Positions 20,766 through 32,038 of a stretch of 64,000 nt of DNA are shown piece by piece. The translations under genes and the position numbers were made by a program. Source of the DNA: Thermohalobaculum sediminis (GTDB taxonomy: Bacteria; Pseudomonadota; Alphaproteobacteria; Rhodobacterales; Rhodobacteraceae); contig NZ_JAMFKN010000001.1 of assembly GCF_023487995.1 (NCBI RefSeq), forward strand, positions 1 through 64,000. Reading direction: 5' to 3'. Under the pieces are notes generated by a model. That model saw nothing but the letters and a program-made list of their open reading frames with translations, ran no database searches and had not been told where the DNA came from. Numbering within the stretch: the stretch's first letter is position 1; each line of letters opens with the position of its first letter.

Positions 20766-21860
20766 TCAGAGCCCCCGGCGCGACAGCATCCGCTCGACCT
20801 CCTCGCGGATCAGGCGCTGCACGTTGCGGCTGATGTTCTGGCCGATCTCGCCCTCGACCAGCTCCTCGCGGATCACCCGGCGGATCAGGTCTTCGAGCCC
20901 CGGATCCTCGCGGACACCCTGCGCCGGCTCGATCCGCGCGGGCAAGGTCATCGCGGCGGGCTCGGCCGCAGGCGCGGCGGCAGTGTCGTCCTCCGCCCAG
21001 TCGGGCGGGGCGAGGGGGCGGTCGTCATCGGCGGGCTCGGCCGCAGGCGCGGCGGCCTTGTCGTCCTCGGCCCGGTCGGAGGGGGCCAGGGGGCGTTCGT
21101 CACTGGCCGTTTCGGGCTCGGCCGCGCGCTGCGGCGCAGCCCCCGCCTCGGCCGCCTCGGCGGCGGCGGCCCCGGTGCCAGGTTCCGCCGCGAAGGGATC
21201 ATCCGCCTCCGGCTCGGCACTCGCGGCCTCGGGCTCGGCGTCATCCGTTGCGGCGAGGGCGGCCTCCGCCTCGGCGGGCTCCGCGTCGGGTCTCCGGGCG
21301 CTCGGCTCCGCGGCTGCCACCGGGATCTGGGGCGCATCGCCGGCCACCACCGGCAACTCGGCCGCATCGTCTGGCGCCGCATCGGCCGCCGTCGCCTCGT
21401 CCGGCTCGCGCTCCAGCGAGCCCGCATCGATCGACAGTGTCTCGTCCTCGTCGGTCAGCGTGACGTCCTCGACATCGTCGATCTCGACGAGGTCGTGGTC
21501 CTCGTGCCGCCGCAGCGGCGCGAAGGGGTCGTCGTCATGAAGGGTGGCGGGCGCGTCGCCCCCATCCGACAGTTCGACCGGATCGACCTCGTCGATCATG
21601 TCCGACCGGTCGGCGCCCCCGGCCCCGGTCGCCTTGGCAGATGGCTCGGCCTCATCACCCAGGGTCAGCGGCTCGGCCGCGTCCTCGAGCGTCAGCGGCT
21701 CGGCCTCGTCGATCAGCGTCAGCGTCTCGGCGGCGTCCTCGCCCTTTGCCGCGTCCGCGCCGCGGCCGGTGCCGCCCGTGTCGCGCCTGCCCGTGCCCAT
21801 GATCCGTCGAAGCGACGTGAGAACGTCATCCATGGACCGGCGCTGCTCGTTGTCGCTCAT
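20766..21860 (-). CDS. PopZ-like (DUF2497-type) acidic protein
   Basis: This 364-residue protein has a short N-terminal helix (DDVLTSLRRIMG). A very long acidic, Ala/Pro/Glu/Asp-rich linker fills most of the length. A conserved C-terminal helix pair begins at GLEDLIRRVIREELVEGEIG and ends NVQRLIREEVERMLSRRGL. This is the architecture of PopZ, the Caulobacter pole-organising scaffold that condenses through its acidic linker. Placement between tolC and valS also matches popZ in Caulobacter. The assignment rests on architecture and synteny, because the linker cannot be aligned. Confidence 0.6.
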   Translation of the reverse strand: MSDNEQRRSMDDVLTSLRRIMGTGRRDTGGTGRGADAAKGEDAAETLTLIDEAEPLTLEDAAEPLTLGDEAEPSAKATGAGGADRSDMIDEVDPVELSDGGDAPATLHDDDPFAPLRRHEDHDLVEIDDVEDVTLTDEDETLSIDAGSLEREPDEATAADAAPDDAAELPVVAGDAPQIPVAAAEPSARRPDAEPAEAEAALAATDDAEPEAASAEPEADDPFAAEPGTGAAAAEAAEAGAAPQRAAEPETASDERPLAPSDRAEDDKAAAPAAEPADDDRPLAPPDWAEDDTAAAPAAEPAAMTLPARIEPAQGVREDPGLEDLIRRVIREELVEGEIGQNISRNVQRLIREEVERMLSRRGL

Positions 21861-21963
21861 GCTGCCCCCTGCTCGTGGCCTGCCTCGGGTTTGCCGTGCC
21901 TACGCGGCCCGGACGCGCCGGTTCGCCGGCGCTGTTCTGTCGTCCCGGCGGCGCGACTGCCGC

Positions 21964-23388
21964 TCAGGGACGCAGCTTGAACTGCCAGACTGTATCATCG
22001 GTCCGGTCATATCCAAAATGCCGGTTCCGGACCGTCTGGTAGTAGCTCTGGCCCTCGGGCTCGGTCCTCAGGCCCAGATGATCGACCGTCAGCTTGCCCA
22101 TTGCGGCGAGAAGCTGGTAGGTCGCCACCGCCTCGTCGCGCTCGACGGCGACGAGGCGCACGCGCGCGTCGAGAAATTCCTGCTCGGCGTCGAGCACGTC
22201 GAGCGTGGTGCGCGCGCCGACCTTGGCTTCCTCCTGCACGCCCTCGAAGGCGAGGCGGGCGGCGCTGATCTCGAGCTTGCTGTTCTGGATCGAGGCGCGC
22301 GCCACCTGCAGGTCGGCCCAGGCGACGCCGACATTCTGCACGGCGAAGCGCTCGGACGCGGTGATGTCCGCGACCGACCGCTCGACGCCCGCCTGCGCCT
22401 CGCGCACGCGCGAGTAGTTGCCGCCGCCCTGATAGAAGGGCACGGTCACCAGGACCCCGGCGCTGGCCGAGGAGCGGTAGTCGACCTGGCTGGAATCGAT
22501 GTTCTCAAGATGCTGGGCCTGCGCCACCAGCGACACCTGCGGCAGCAGGGCGCCGATCGCCGAGCGCACGTCAGACCCCGAGGCGTCCCGCTCGATCCGC
22601 GCGGCCAGGATGGTGGGGTCGTTCACAAGCGCGATGCCGACGGCATCGGCCAGCGCGTCGGGCACCGCCGGCAGCGGCGGCGGCGGCGCGAGGTCGAGCG
22701 CCGGCACACCGACGATGCGCAGATAGGCCTCGCGCGAGGCGGCGAGCGAGCCGCGCGCCGCCGCAAGCTGCGACTGCGACGCGGCAAGGCGGGCGCGCGC
22801 CTGCTCGACATCGGTGCGGGTGACCTCGCCCACCTCGAACCGCTCGGTCGCAGCGCGCAGCTGCTCGGTCAGCACGCGGACGTTGTTGATGCCGAGATCG
22901 ACGAAGGCGATGTCGCGGCGCACGTTGAAGAAGGCCGTGGCGGCGTTCAGCAGGACGTCCTGCTCGGTCGCGATCAGCAGCGTCTCCTGCCCGGTGATCC
23001 GCTTCTCGGCGGCCTCGGTCGCGTTCTCGACCTGCCCGCCGGTGTAGAGCGGCTGATCGGCCTCCAGCCGCAGAGTGAGGGGGAAGAAGCTGTCGTCGAA
23101 ATTCTCGCTCACGTCGCGCTGGAAGGTGAAGCTGGTGAGCCCCGTGACGTTGAGCCTGCCTTCCGCGCGCGCCTGCACCGCACGCTCCGAGAACACCTTC
23201 ACGTTGGCTCGCTGCGCCGCGATGTCGGGATTGCTGGTATACGCGCTCACCAGCGTGTCCGAGAGCGTCTGCGCCCCCGCCCAGGCCGGCACGAAGACGC
23301 TGCAGACCAGCGCTGCAGCCAGCCCGCGCCTTACCCCAGCCGGGACCGCGCCTCGCGCACCCGGCCACCGAACCTTGCCCGAACCCAT
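21964..23388 (-). CDS. tolC: TolC-family outer membrane efflux protein
   Basis: This is the outer-membrane channel of type I secretion and RND pumps. The 474-residue product has a signal peptide ending in AWAGAQ, then two repeats of the TolC alpha-hairpin/beta structure. TLSDTLVSAYTSNPDIAAQ opens the first repeat, and paired coiled-coil helices such as ITGQETLLIATEQDVLLNAA follow. Partner pump genes are not in the window. It lies between pcm and the PopZ-like gene on the same strand. Confidence 0.9.
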   Translation of the reverse strand: MGSGKVRWPGARGAVPAGVRRGLAAALVCSVFVPAWAGAQTLSDTLVSAYTSNPDIAAQRANVKVFSERAVQARAEGRLNVTGLTSFTFQRDVSENFDDSFFPLTLRLEADQPLYTGGQVENATEAAEKRITGQETLLIATEQDVLLNAATAFFNVRRDIAFVDLGINNVRVLTEQLRAATERFEVGEVTRTDVEQARARLAASQSQLAAARGSLAASREAYLRIVGVPALDLAPPPPLPAVPDALADAVGIALVNDPTILAARIERDASGSDVRSAIGALLPQVSLVAQAQHLENIDSSQVDYRSSASAGVLVTVPFYQGGGNYSRVREAQAGVERSVADITASERFAVQNVGVAWADLQVARASIQNSKLEISAARLAFEGVQEEAKVGARTTLDVLDAEQEFLDARVRLVAVERDEAVATYQLLAAMGKLTVDHLGLRTEPEGQSYYQTVRNRHFGYDRTDDTVWQFKLRP

Positions 23389-23448
23389 GACCGCCTCATC
23401 CGTTGCTCCCCCACCGGGGCGACCCCCGCGGGCCCCGAGGCGTCGGGC

Positions 23449-24102
23449 TCAGAAGGCGAAAGCAGCCTTTCGCTCGAATCCCGCCAGCACCGGGGCCGTC
23501 GCATCGAAAACATACCGCTCTGACAGCGCATTGCCAGCGCGAGTTATCATGCGGCACTGTCCCGCGGCGCCATTCATGAAAACCGCGACCAATCGGCCAC
23601 CATCCTTGAGCTGGTCGATGAGCGCCTGCGGCAGCGTCTCGACACCGCCATTGATCAGGATCGCGTCATAGGGGCCGTGTGCCGGGTCGCCCGCGGTGGC
23701 ATCGCCGACGGCGGCGGCGGCGTTCATCACCTCGAGCTGGTCGAGCAGCCCCTGCGCCGTGGCCGCCATCTGGGCGTCGGGCTCGACGGCCACCACCGCC
23801 TCGGCCAGCCGCGCCAGCACGGCGGTCGAGTAGCCCGTGCCCGGCGCCACGTCGAGCACGAGATCGCCGCGGCCGATCCCCGCGGCCTCGAGCATCTTGG
23901 CGAAGACGCGGGCGGTCATCAGCGCGCGCCCCGGCGCCAGCGGGATCTCGGTCTCGGCATAGGCGATCTCGCGCCGCGACCGCGGGACGAACAGCTCGCG
24001 CGGAGCCCACAGCATCGCCTCGATGATCGGGTAGCGGGTCACGTCGGACGGCCTCACCTGGCAGTCGACCATCGCCCTGCGCGCGTCCGCGAAGTCAGTC
24101 AT
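23449..24102 (-). CDS. pcm: Protein-L-isoaspartate O-methyltransferase
   Basis: A SAM-dependent methyltransferase that starts repair of isoaspartyl residues. The 217-residue protein shows ARRAMVDCQVRPSDVT, MLWAPRELFVP and the SAM motif I as DVAPGTGYSTAVLARLA, then VEPDAQMA and a DAILINGGVE post-motif. Motif I departs from the usual GTGSGY form, as in other alphaproteobacterial members, so activity is not certain. ATG 24102 gives the conserved N-terminus. Confidence 0.85.
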   Translation of the reverse strand: MTDFADARRAMVDCQVRPSDVTRYPIIEAMLWAPRELFVPRSRREIAYAETEIPLAPGRALMTARVFAKMLEAAGIGRGDLVLDVAPGTGYSTAVLARLAEAVVAVEPDAQMAATAQGLLDQLEVMNAAAAVGDATAGDPAHGPYDAILINGGVETLPQALIDQLKDGGRLVAVFMNGAAGQCRMITRAGNALSERYVFDATAPVLAGFERKAAFAF

Positions 24103-24292
24103 CTGAGCATCCCGATTGTTGTTGGCGGATCCGTGCGATCCCTGTGCCACAATGGCAGGACCTTCGCAACCGAGCGTCGCGCGGCCCGGCGTCGCGCTTG
24201 CCGCGCGTGGCGCTTGCGTTCAGCCCCGGGCTTGTCTAAGGATCGCAGCGCAATGGCCGCGGGGCCTCGCCGAGCGTTCCGCATTGGCCCAT

Positions 24293-24366
24293 GGCGACGT
24301 GGCGGAGTGGTTACGCAGCGGACTGCAAATCCGTGTACGCCGGTTCGATTCCGGCCGTCGCCTCCA
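24293..24366 (+). tRNA. tRNA-Cys (GCA)
   Basis: Acceptor stem GGCGACG pairs with CGTCGCC (24356-24362). The discriminator is T and CCA is encoded (24364-24366). The anticodon GCA is at 24325-24327 in the loop CTGCAAA, flanked by GCGGA and TCCGT. The T-arm contains GGTTCGATTCC. A weak promoter may lie upstream (CTTGCG 24213-24218, CTAAGG 24236-24241). Confidence 0.95.
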
Positions 24367-24453
24367 GCACCCTCTCGCAATCGTGATCGAGCCGCCGCAG
24401 GGGCCGGGACCGCCTGCGCGCCCTCAACCGTCTGCGAGCGCTGGCAGTCGGAT

Positions 24454-24494
24454 CACATTCAGAAACGATCGTGTCGGAGACGCGACAGAATGTG
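24454..24494. promoter_or_regulatory. Nested inverted repeats upstream of the ABC operon
   Basis: Outer arms CACATTC (24454-24460) and GAATGTG (24488-24494) enclose inner arms TGTCG (24472-24476) and CGACA (24483-24487). The element lies in the 267-bp gap between tRNA-Cys and the binding-protein gene. It could be an operator or an RNA hairpin. Confidence 0.4.
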
Positions 24495-24633
24495 TCGCTC
24501 GGGCACTGCCCCTTGCGCCCCGCATCCCGGAAATACTCGAACGGGCGCGACAGATGCTGCTTGGCTGTCAGGGCCGGGACATGTTTAGCTGATCAGCAGA
24601 CCCAAGAATGAAGCAAAAGGGTTGGGAGAGATC

Positions 24634-26280
24634 ATGACGAAGATGATGATGACGGATCGCAGTCTGCACCCGATGGCCGCGGGTGTGGCTGCACAGTTCC
24701 GCGAAGGCAAGCTCAACCGGCGCGAGTATCTCGCGACCATGGCCGGGCTGGGCGTGACGATGGCCGGGGCGGCAAGCCTTGGCGGCTTCGTGCTGCCGAC
24801 GCCGGCCCGGGCACAGACACCGCAGAAGGGCGGCACGCTGCGCATCGGCATGCCGGTCAAGGCGTTCAAGGACCCGCGCTCGTTCGACTGGTCCGAGCTC
24901 GGCAACGTCGCGCGCCAGTGCAACGACTACCTCGTCCGCTGGAAGCACGACTTCACCTTCGAGGGCCGCATCCTCGAGAGCTGGGAAATCTCGGACGACG
25001 CGCGCACCTACACCCTGAACATCCGCAAGGGACTGAAGTGGTCGAACGGCGACGAGCTGAACGCCGACGACATCATCCACAATTTCACCCGCTGGTGCGA
25101 TGGCACCGCCGAGGGCAATTCGGTCGCCGCGCGCATGGGCACGCTGATCGACAAGGAAACCAAGAAGGTGCGTCCCGACGCCCTCGAGCGTGTCGATGAC
25201 CACACCGTCAAGCTTCACCTGCTCGAGCCCGACATCGCGATCATCGCCAACTCGACCGACTACCCGATGCTGGTGATGCACCGCTCCTACGAGGGGTCGA
25301 CCGACCCGGTGGAGGCGCTGAGCGTCTATCTCGGCCCCTGCCGGCTGGTCGAGTACGAGACCAGCGTGCGGGCGCTGGTCGAGCGCGACGACGCCCATCC
25401 CGGCGTCTCGGGCTTCCATCTCGACGCGGTCGAGTTCATCGACCTCGGCACCGATCCGACGACGACGATCGCGGCGCTCGAGGCGGGCGACATCGACGCG
25501 ACCTACGAGAGCCAGGCCGATAGCCTGCCGCAGCTCGAGGCGATCGGGATGAAGATCTCGGACATCTCGACCGGCTCGACCATCGTGATCCGGATGAACG
25601 TGGCCAACCCGCCCTATGACGACCAGCGGGTGCGTCAGGGAATCCAGGCGGCGGTCGACAACGAGATCGTGCTGCAGCTGGGCCTCAACGGCTCGGGCTC
25701 GGTGGCCGCGAACCACCATGTCGGGCCGATGCACGCCGAATATGCCGACATTGGCCCGCATGTCCGCGACGTCGAGAAGGCCAAGCGGCTGCTGACCGAA
25801 GCCGGCCACATGGACACCGAGTTCGAGATCATCTCGATCGACGACGACTGGCGGCGCAACACCACCGACGCCGTGGCCGCCCAGATGCGCGACGCCGGGC
25901 TCAAGGTGAAGCGCACGGTGATCCCCGGCTCGACGTTCTGGAACGACTGGACGAAGTATCCCTTCTCGTCCACCAACTGGAACGGCCGTCCGCTGGGCGT
26001 GCAGGTGCTGAACCTCGCCTACCGCACAGGAGCGGCGTGGAACGAGACGGCATGGTCGAACCCCGAGTTCGACGACCTGATGGACAAGGCCCTGGCCACC
26101 GCCGATGCCGACCAGCGGCGCGAGCTCATGGTGCGGATCGAGACGATCCTGCGCGACTCGGGCATCATCATCCAGCCCTACTGGCGCAAGATCTACCGGT
26201 CGTACCGCGAGGGCGTGCACGGCGTCGACATGCATCAGGCCTTCGAGATGCAGTTCGACCTCGCTTGGATCGAGAGCTGA
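24634..26280 (+). CDS. Peptide-type ABC transporter substrate-binding protein (family 5)
   Basis: This 548-residue extracytoplasmic solute-binding protein is of the DppA/OppA class. The N-terminus has a Tat-like signal, [18 protein letters not shown], ending near PTPARAQ, so export of a folded protein is likely. The mature domain opens [18 protein letters not shown] and contains [19 protein letters not shown] 24634 follows GGGAGAG. It is the first gene of a four-gene operon with two permeases and a fused ATPase. Dipeptide or oligopeptide uptake is inferred from the family, and the true ligand is unknown. Confidence 0.93.
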   Translation: MTKMMMTDRSLHPMAAGVAAQFREGKLNRREYLATMAGLGVTMAGAASLGGFVLPTPARAQTPQKGGTLRIGMPVKAFKDPRSFDWSELGNVARQCNDYLVRWKHDFTFEGRILESWEISDDARTYTLNIRKGLKWSNGDELNADDIIHNFTRWCDGTAEGNSVAARMGTLIDKETKKVRPDALERVDDHTVKLHLLEPDIAIIANSTDYPMLVMHRSYEGSTDPVEALSVYLGPCRLVEYETSVRALVERDDAHPGVSGFHLDAVEFIDLGTDPTTTIAALEAGDIDATYESQADSLPQLEAIGMKISDISTGSTIVIRMNVANPPYDDQRVRQGIQAAVDNEIVLQLGLNGSGSVAANHHVGPMHAEYADIGPHVRDVEKAKRLLTEAGHMDTEFEIISIDDDWRRNTTDAVAAQMRDAGLKVKRTVIPGSTFWNDWTKYPFSSTNWNGRPLGVQVLNLAYRTGAAWNETAWSNPEFDDLMDKALATADADQRRELMVRIETILRDSGIIIQPYWRKIYRSYREGVHGVDMHQAFEMQFDLAWIES

Positions 26281-26403
26281 GCACGCGGGGCGCGGGCGGC
26301 CATCGGCCGCTCGCGCTTTTCCGGAACCCGGCACGTCGGGCGCATGCGCGCCCGGCGATTAGAGGCGCATGAGGGCGCGCCGGGGCAGCGACGGGGGTCT
26401 CAG

Positions 26404-27339
26404 ATGCTAATGTTCATCCTGCGCCGGATCGGCACGATGCTCGCGACCATGGTCGCGCTCACGCTGATCGTGTTCTACCTGGTCACGCTGCCCGGCAACC
26501 TCGAGAAGCTCGCCAAGACCGAGGGCGAGATGCGGATGACCGATGCCGAGGTCGAAAGCTGGCTCGAGAAGGAGGGCTTCAACCGGCCCTTCCTCGTGCA
26601 GTATAGCGAGTGGATCGGCAACACGGTACGCGGCGACATGGGCTGGAGCCGCGTGTTCCGCAAGCCGGTGTCCGAAGTGATCGGCGAGCGTCTCGGCTAT
26701 ACCGGCATCCTGATGTTCTGGGTGATGGCGGTGATGGTGCCGGGGGCGCTGCTGATCGGCGTCCTCGCCGGCATGAAGGAGGGGTCGGGGCTGGACCGGA
26801 CCCTGACCGTCGGCTCGGTCGCCTCGACATCGGCGCCCGAATACGTCACCGGGATCGTGTTCACCGTGATCTTCGCGAGCGCGCTGGGCTGGTTCAAGGG
26901 CGTGGCCTCGACCCGGTCGATCACCTTCGAGAACTTCACTCTGCCGGTGATGACCATGGCGATCTACGGCATGGGCTACATCGCCCGCATGACGCGCGCC
27001 TCGATGGCCGAGGTGATGACCTCGCAATACATCCGCACGGCGCGGTTAAAGGGGCTGGGCTTCCGTACGGTCGTGGTCAAGCACGCCCTGAGGAACGCGC
27101 TGATCGCGCCCTTCACCGTCATCATGCTCCAGTTCCCCTGGCTTCTGACCGGCGTCGTCATCGTCGAGACGATGTTCAACTACAAGGGCTTCGGCTTCAC
27201 GCTGATCGAGGCGGCCGGGAACAACGACATCAATCTCCTGCTCGCGATCTCGTGGGTCGCGGTCATCGTCGTGCTGCTGACGCAGCTCATCTCCGACATC
27301 GGATACGCCTATCTCAACCCGCGCATCCGCGTGAGCTGA
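26404..27339 (+). CDS. ABC transporter permease, DppB type
   Basis: An inner-membrane permease subunit of 311 residues with about six transmembrane helices. The first helix is LRRIGTMLATMVALTLIVFY, a large periplasmic loop follows, and the EAA loop that contacts the ATPase is YIRTARLKGLGFRTVVVKHALRNAL. The start ATG is preceded by a G-rich stretch (ACGGGGG). It is 123 bp from the binding-protein gene. Confidence 0.92.
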   Translation: MLMFILRRIGTMLATMVALTLIVFYLVTLPGNLEKLAKTEGEMRMTDAEVESWLEKEGFNRPFLVQYSEWIGNTVRGDMGWSRVFRKPVSEVIGERLGYTGILMFWVMAVMVPGALLIGVLAGMKEGSGLDRTLTVGSVASTSAPEYVTGIVFTVIFASALGWFKGVASTRSITFENFTLPVMTMAIYGMGYIARMTRASMAEVMTSQYIRTARLKGLGFRTVVVKHALRNALIAPFTVIMLQFPWLLTGVVIVETMFNYKGFGFTLIEAAGNNDINLLLAISWVAVIVVLLTQLISDIGYAYLNPRIRVS

Positions 27340-27363
27340 CGGCAGGCGGAGGGGGAACGCCAA

Positions 27364-28566
27364 ATGGTCGAGACCATCGGCACCGGCGAGATCGTCATCC
27401 AGTCGATCGCGCGCTTCTGGCCCACCTGGATCGCAATGGCGGTGACGCTGAGCGCCGGGTATCTCGTGCGCGAGCGGCTGGGCATGTTCGGCCGGCTCTA
27501 CGGCTCGCGGATCGGCATGGCGGGCCTTGCGCTCGTGCTGTTCTGGGTCTTCACAGCGATCTTCGCCGACCAGATCGCCGTGATGGGGCCGCTCGAGCAG
27601 TCCTTCACATTCGGGATGAAGAAGGCGCCTCCAGGAACCGTCGATCTCAAGAACGGCGTCGTCTTCCTGTGGGGCGGCGACAACCTGGCCCGCGACGTGT
27701 TCAGCCGCATCGTGCACGGCAGCGCCATCGTGCTGGTGATCGCGCCGGCGGCGACGCTGATCGCCTACATGGTGGGCTCGACGCTGGGCCTGCCGGCCGG
27801 GTATTATATCGGCTGGATCGACACGGTGATGTCGTTCCTCGCGAACCTCGTGCTCGCCTTCCCGGTGATCCTGCTGTTCTACCTGCTTGTGACGCCCGAG
27901 GTGAACCGCCCCGTGCCGGTCGACCTGGGCTTCGTCACCCTGCCCTGGTCGATCCCCATCGGGATGGCGGCATTCTTCTTCATCTTCCCGATCCTGTTCC
28001 TGTCGCTGATGTGGTTCACCAAGTACGAGAAGGACCGCACGCGGCTTTCGCTCTACCTTGCGGTGACGCTGGCGGTGGGGCTGTGGCTCTATTCAGGGCT
28101 GGTGTTCAACGCCGACCCGCTGGGCGTCGTGGGCATGGCGCCGAACGAGCTCAACATCTTCGCGGCCGTCATCCTCGGCTCGAGCCCGGGCGTGTTCCGC
28201 ATCGTCCGCGGGCTCACCATGGACATCAAGACGCGCGATTACGTGGCGGCGGCCCAGACGCGGGGCGAGCGGCCCTGGTACATCATGCTGTGGGAGATCC
28301 TGCCGAACGCCCGGGGCCCGCTGATCGTCGATTTCTGCCTGCGTATCGGCTACACCACGATCCTTCTGGGAACGCTGGGCTTCTTCGGCCTCGGGCTGCA
28401 GCCCGAAAGCCCGGACTGGGGTTCGATGATCAACCATGGCCGCAGCTTCGTGCGCCTGGCCGAGACCGCGCACATGTCGCTCTTCCCCGCCATCGCGCTG
28501 ATGAGCCTGGTGCTCGGGCTGAACCTGCTGGCCGACGGCCTGCGCGAAGAATCGCTCAAGGACTGA
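27364..28566 (+). CDS. ABC transporter permease, DppC type, with an extra insertion
   Basis: The second permease partner. At 400 residues it is about 100 longer than typical DppC. The core has GWIDTVMSFLANLVLAFPVIL and the EAA loop DYVAAAQTRGERPWYIMLWEILPNARGP. Between these, roughly residues 178-265 hold an added pair of hydrophobic segments (IPIGMAAFFFIFPILFLSLM and a second near LAVTLAVGLWLYSGL). The role of the insertion is unknown. It follows the DppB gene by 24 bp and overlaps no other gene. Confidence 0.9.
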   Translation: MVETIGTGEIVIQSIARFWPTWIAMAVTLSAGYLVRERLGMFGRLYGSRIGMAGLALVLFWVFTAIFADQIAVMGPLEQSFTFGMKKAPPGTVDLKNGVVFLWGGDNLARDVFSRIVHGSAIVLVIAPAATLIAYMVGSTLGLPAGYYIGWIDTVMSFLANLVLAFPVILLFYLLVTPEVNRPVPVDLGFVTLPWSIPIGMAAFFFIFPILFLSLMWFTKYEKDRTRLSLYLAVTLAVGLWLYSGLVFNADPLGVVGMAPNELNIFAAVILGSSPGVFRIVRGLTMDIKTRDYVAAAQTRGERPWYIMLWEILPNARGPLIVDFCLRIGYTTILLGTLGFFGLGLQPESPDWGSMINHGRSFVRLAETAHMSLFPAIALMSLVLGLNLLADGLREESLKD

Positions 28567-28576
28567 GGAGGACGCC

Positions 28577-30652
<2,076 letters not shown>

Positions 30653-30730
30653 GCCGCGCACCCGCGTTGCGCCCCCGCCGCGCCCGGTGTATCGACGGCG
30701 GAGGGCGCCACGCATCACCGGGACGGGCAC

Positions 30731-31177
30731 ATGGACCGCACGATCTTCCTTCTCAACGGCCCGAACCTGAACCTGCTGGGCCAGCGCGAGCCCGAGATCT
30801 ACGGCCGCGACACGCTGGCCGACCTCGAGGCGCGGGCCCGGGCGCGGGCGGTCGCGCAGGGGCTGCACCTCGACTTCCGGCAGACCAATTCCGAGGGCGA
30901 ACTGGTCGGCTGGATCCACGAGGCCCGCGCCCGGGCGGCCGCGCTGATCCTGAACGCGGCGGCCTACACCCACACCTCGGTCGCCGTGCTCGACGCGCTC
31001 AAGATGCTGGAGATCCCGGTGATCGAACTGCACCTGTCGAACCCGCACCGGCGCGAGGCATTCCGGCACCACTCCTATGTCTCGCTCGCCGCCACCGCGG
31101 TGATCGCGGGGCTGGGGCCGCTCGGCTACGAGCTGTCGGTCGATGCGGCGGCGCGGATGATCGGGGCGCAGGCGTGA
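30731..31177 (+). CDS. aroQ: 3-dehydroquinate dehydratase, type II
   Basis: Catalyses the third step of the shikimate pathway. The 148-residue dodecameric-type enzyme has [18 protein letters not shown] (active-site Asn and Tyr), [16 protein letters not shown] and the catalytic His region [17 protein letters not shown]. It is a lone gene after the ABC operon, with a hairpin terminator beginning at its own stop codon. Confidence 0.95.
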   Translation: MDRTIFLLNGPNLNLLGQREPEIYGRDTLADLEARARARAVAQGLHLDFRQTNSEGELVGWIHEARARAAALILNAAAYTHTSVAVLDALKMLEIPVIELHLSNPHRREAFRHHSYVSLAATAVIAGLGPLGYELSVDAAARMIGAQA

Positions 31178-31211
31178 GATTCTGATTATTCTCACGATAT
31201 TTTAATTTCTT
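31173..31211 (+). terminator. Rho-independent terminator of aroQ
   Basis: CGTGAGA (31173-31179) pairs with TCTCACG (31190-31196) around a 10-nt loop. The A/T-rich run GATATTTTAATTTCTT follows. The stem includes the aroQ stop codon. This is among the few T-tract terminators in the window. Confidence 0.7.
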
Positions 31212-31331
31212 ACACGACTTTCTTGACGCGTTGAGATCCGATCCGCCCTCTTGTTGTGCCGCGGCGCGGAAATCGGATCGCACGGCGTTTCCAGGGGTAC
31301 CCGGCTTTTTCCTCGGCAGGCGCCTTTCCAC

Positions 31332-31359
31332 TTGAAATGAACAAACGTTCAATTAAACT
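31332..31359 (+). promoter_or_regulatory. Promoter with TetR-type palindromic operator
   Basis: A -35-like TTGAAA (31332-31337) and a -10-like TAAACT (31354-31359) are 16 bp apart. Between them lies the palindrome TGAAC-AAAC-GTTCA (31338-31351). The arrangement suits steric repression of the TetR gene and the operon behind it by its own product. Confidence 0.65.
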
Positions 31360-31408
31360 GCCCCGTCACACGGCAGGTTCCCATACCGACCGACGGGGGG
31401 CGAGGGTC

Positions 31409-32038
31409 ATGGCGCGCCGCGCAGGCTCAGACGGCATCCGCACCGAGGCCGCGATCCGCGAGGCCGCGCTGCGACTGATCGCGCGCCACGGCTACGAGGC
31501 GATGTCGATGCGCCGTCTGGCCGAGGAAATCGGGCTCGGCGCCGCCGCGCTCTACCGCTATTTCCCCAACAAGCAGGCGCTCCTGTTCGACCTGCTGCGC
31601 GAGCACATGGCGGAGCTGCTGGACGCCTGGGACAAGGCCCGGCTGGACCGCCCTGCCCCGGCGCTGGCGCGGCTCGAGTGCTTCACGCGCTTCCACATCC
31701 GCCACCACCTGCCGCGCTCCGAGGGCGTGTTCCTCAGCTACATGGAGCTGCGCAGCCTCACGCCCGAGAACTTCGCCGCCGTCGAGGCGATGCGACGGCG
31801 CTACGAGCAGGATCTGATCGACATCCTCGACGACGGGCAGGCCGACGGCTCGCTGGATTGCGTCCGCCCGCGCCTCGCCGCGCGCGCAGTGATCGCCTGC
31901 CTGACCGGCATCACCACCTGGTATCGCCCGCACGGCGCGCTCAGCCCGCGCGAGATCGAGGACAGCTACTGGGACATGATCGCCCGCATGTGCGGCGCGA
32001 GACAGACGGAGAGAGCGACATGTTCAACGCCGGCATGA
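31409..32038 (+). CDS. TetR/AcrR-family regulator of the leucine-degradation operon
   Basis: A 209-residue one-component repressor. The N-terminal HTH has the family pattern [21 protein letters not shown] and [16 protein letters not shown] (about 20-60). The C-terminal ligand domain is TetR_C-like and may sense an acyl-CoA. ATG 31409 follows a GGGGGGCGAGGG stretch, and the promoter with its palindrome is at 31332-31359. It overlaps the acyl-CoA dehydrogenase gene by 19 bp, which places it first in the catabolic operon. Ligand and targets are inferred from position. Confidence 0.88.
   Translation: MARRAGSDGIRTEAAIREAALRLIARHGYEAMSMRRLAEEIGLGAAALYRYFPNKQALLFDLLREHMAELLDAWDKARLDRPAPALARLECFTRFHIRHHLPRSEGVFLSYMELRSLTPENFAAVEAMRRRYEQDLIDILDDGQADGSLDCVRPRLAARAVIACLTGITTWYRPHGALSPREIEDSYWDMIARMCGARQTERATCSTPA

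Noticed and set aside
24293-24633. Attachment site or genomic island at tRNA-Cys
   Set aside because: No integrase gene follows, no repeat of the tRNA 3' end was noticed, and the downstream operon has the same base composition as its surroundings.
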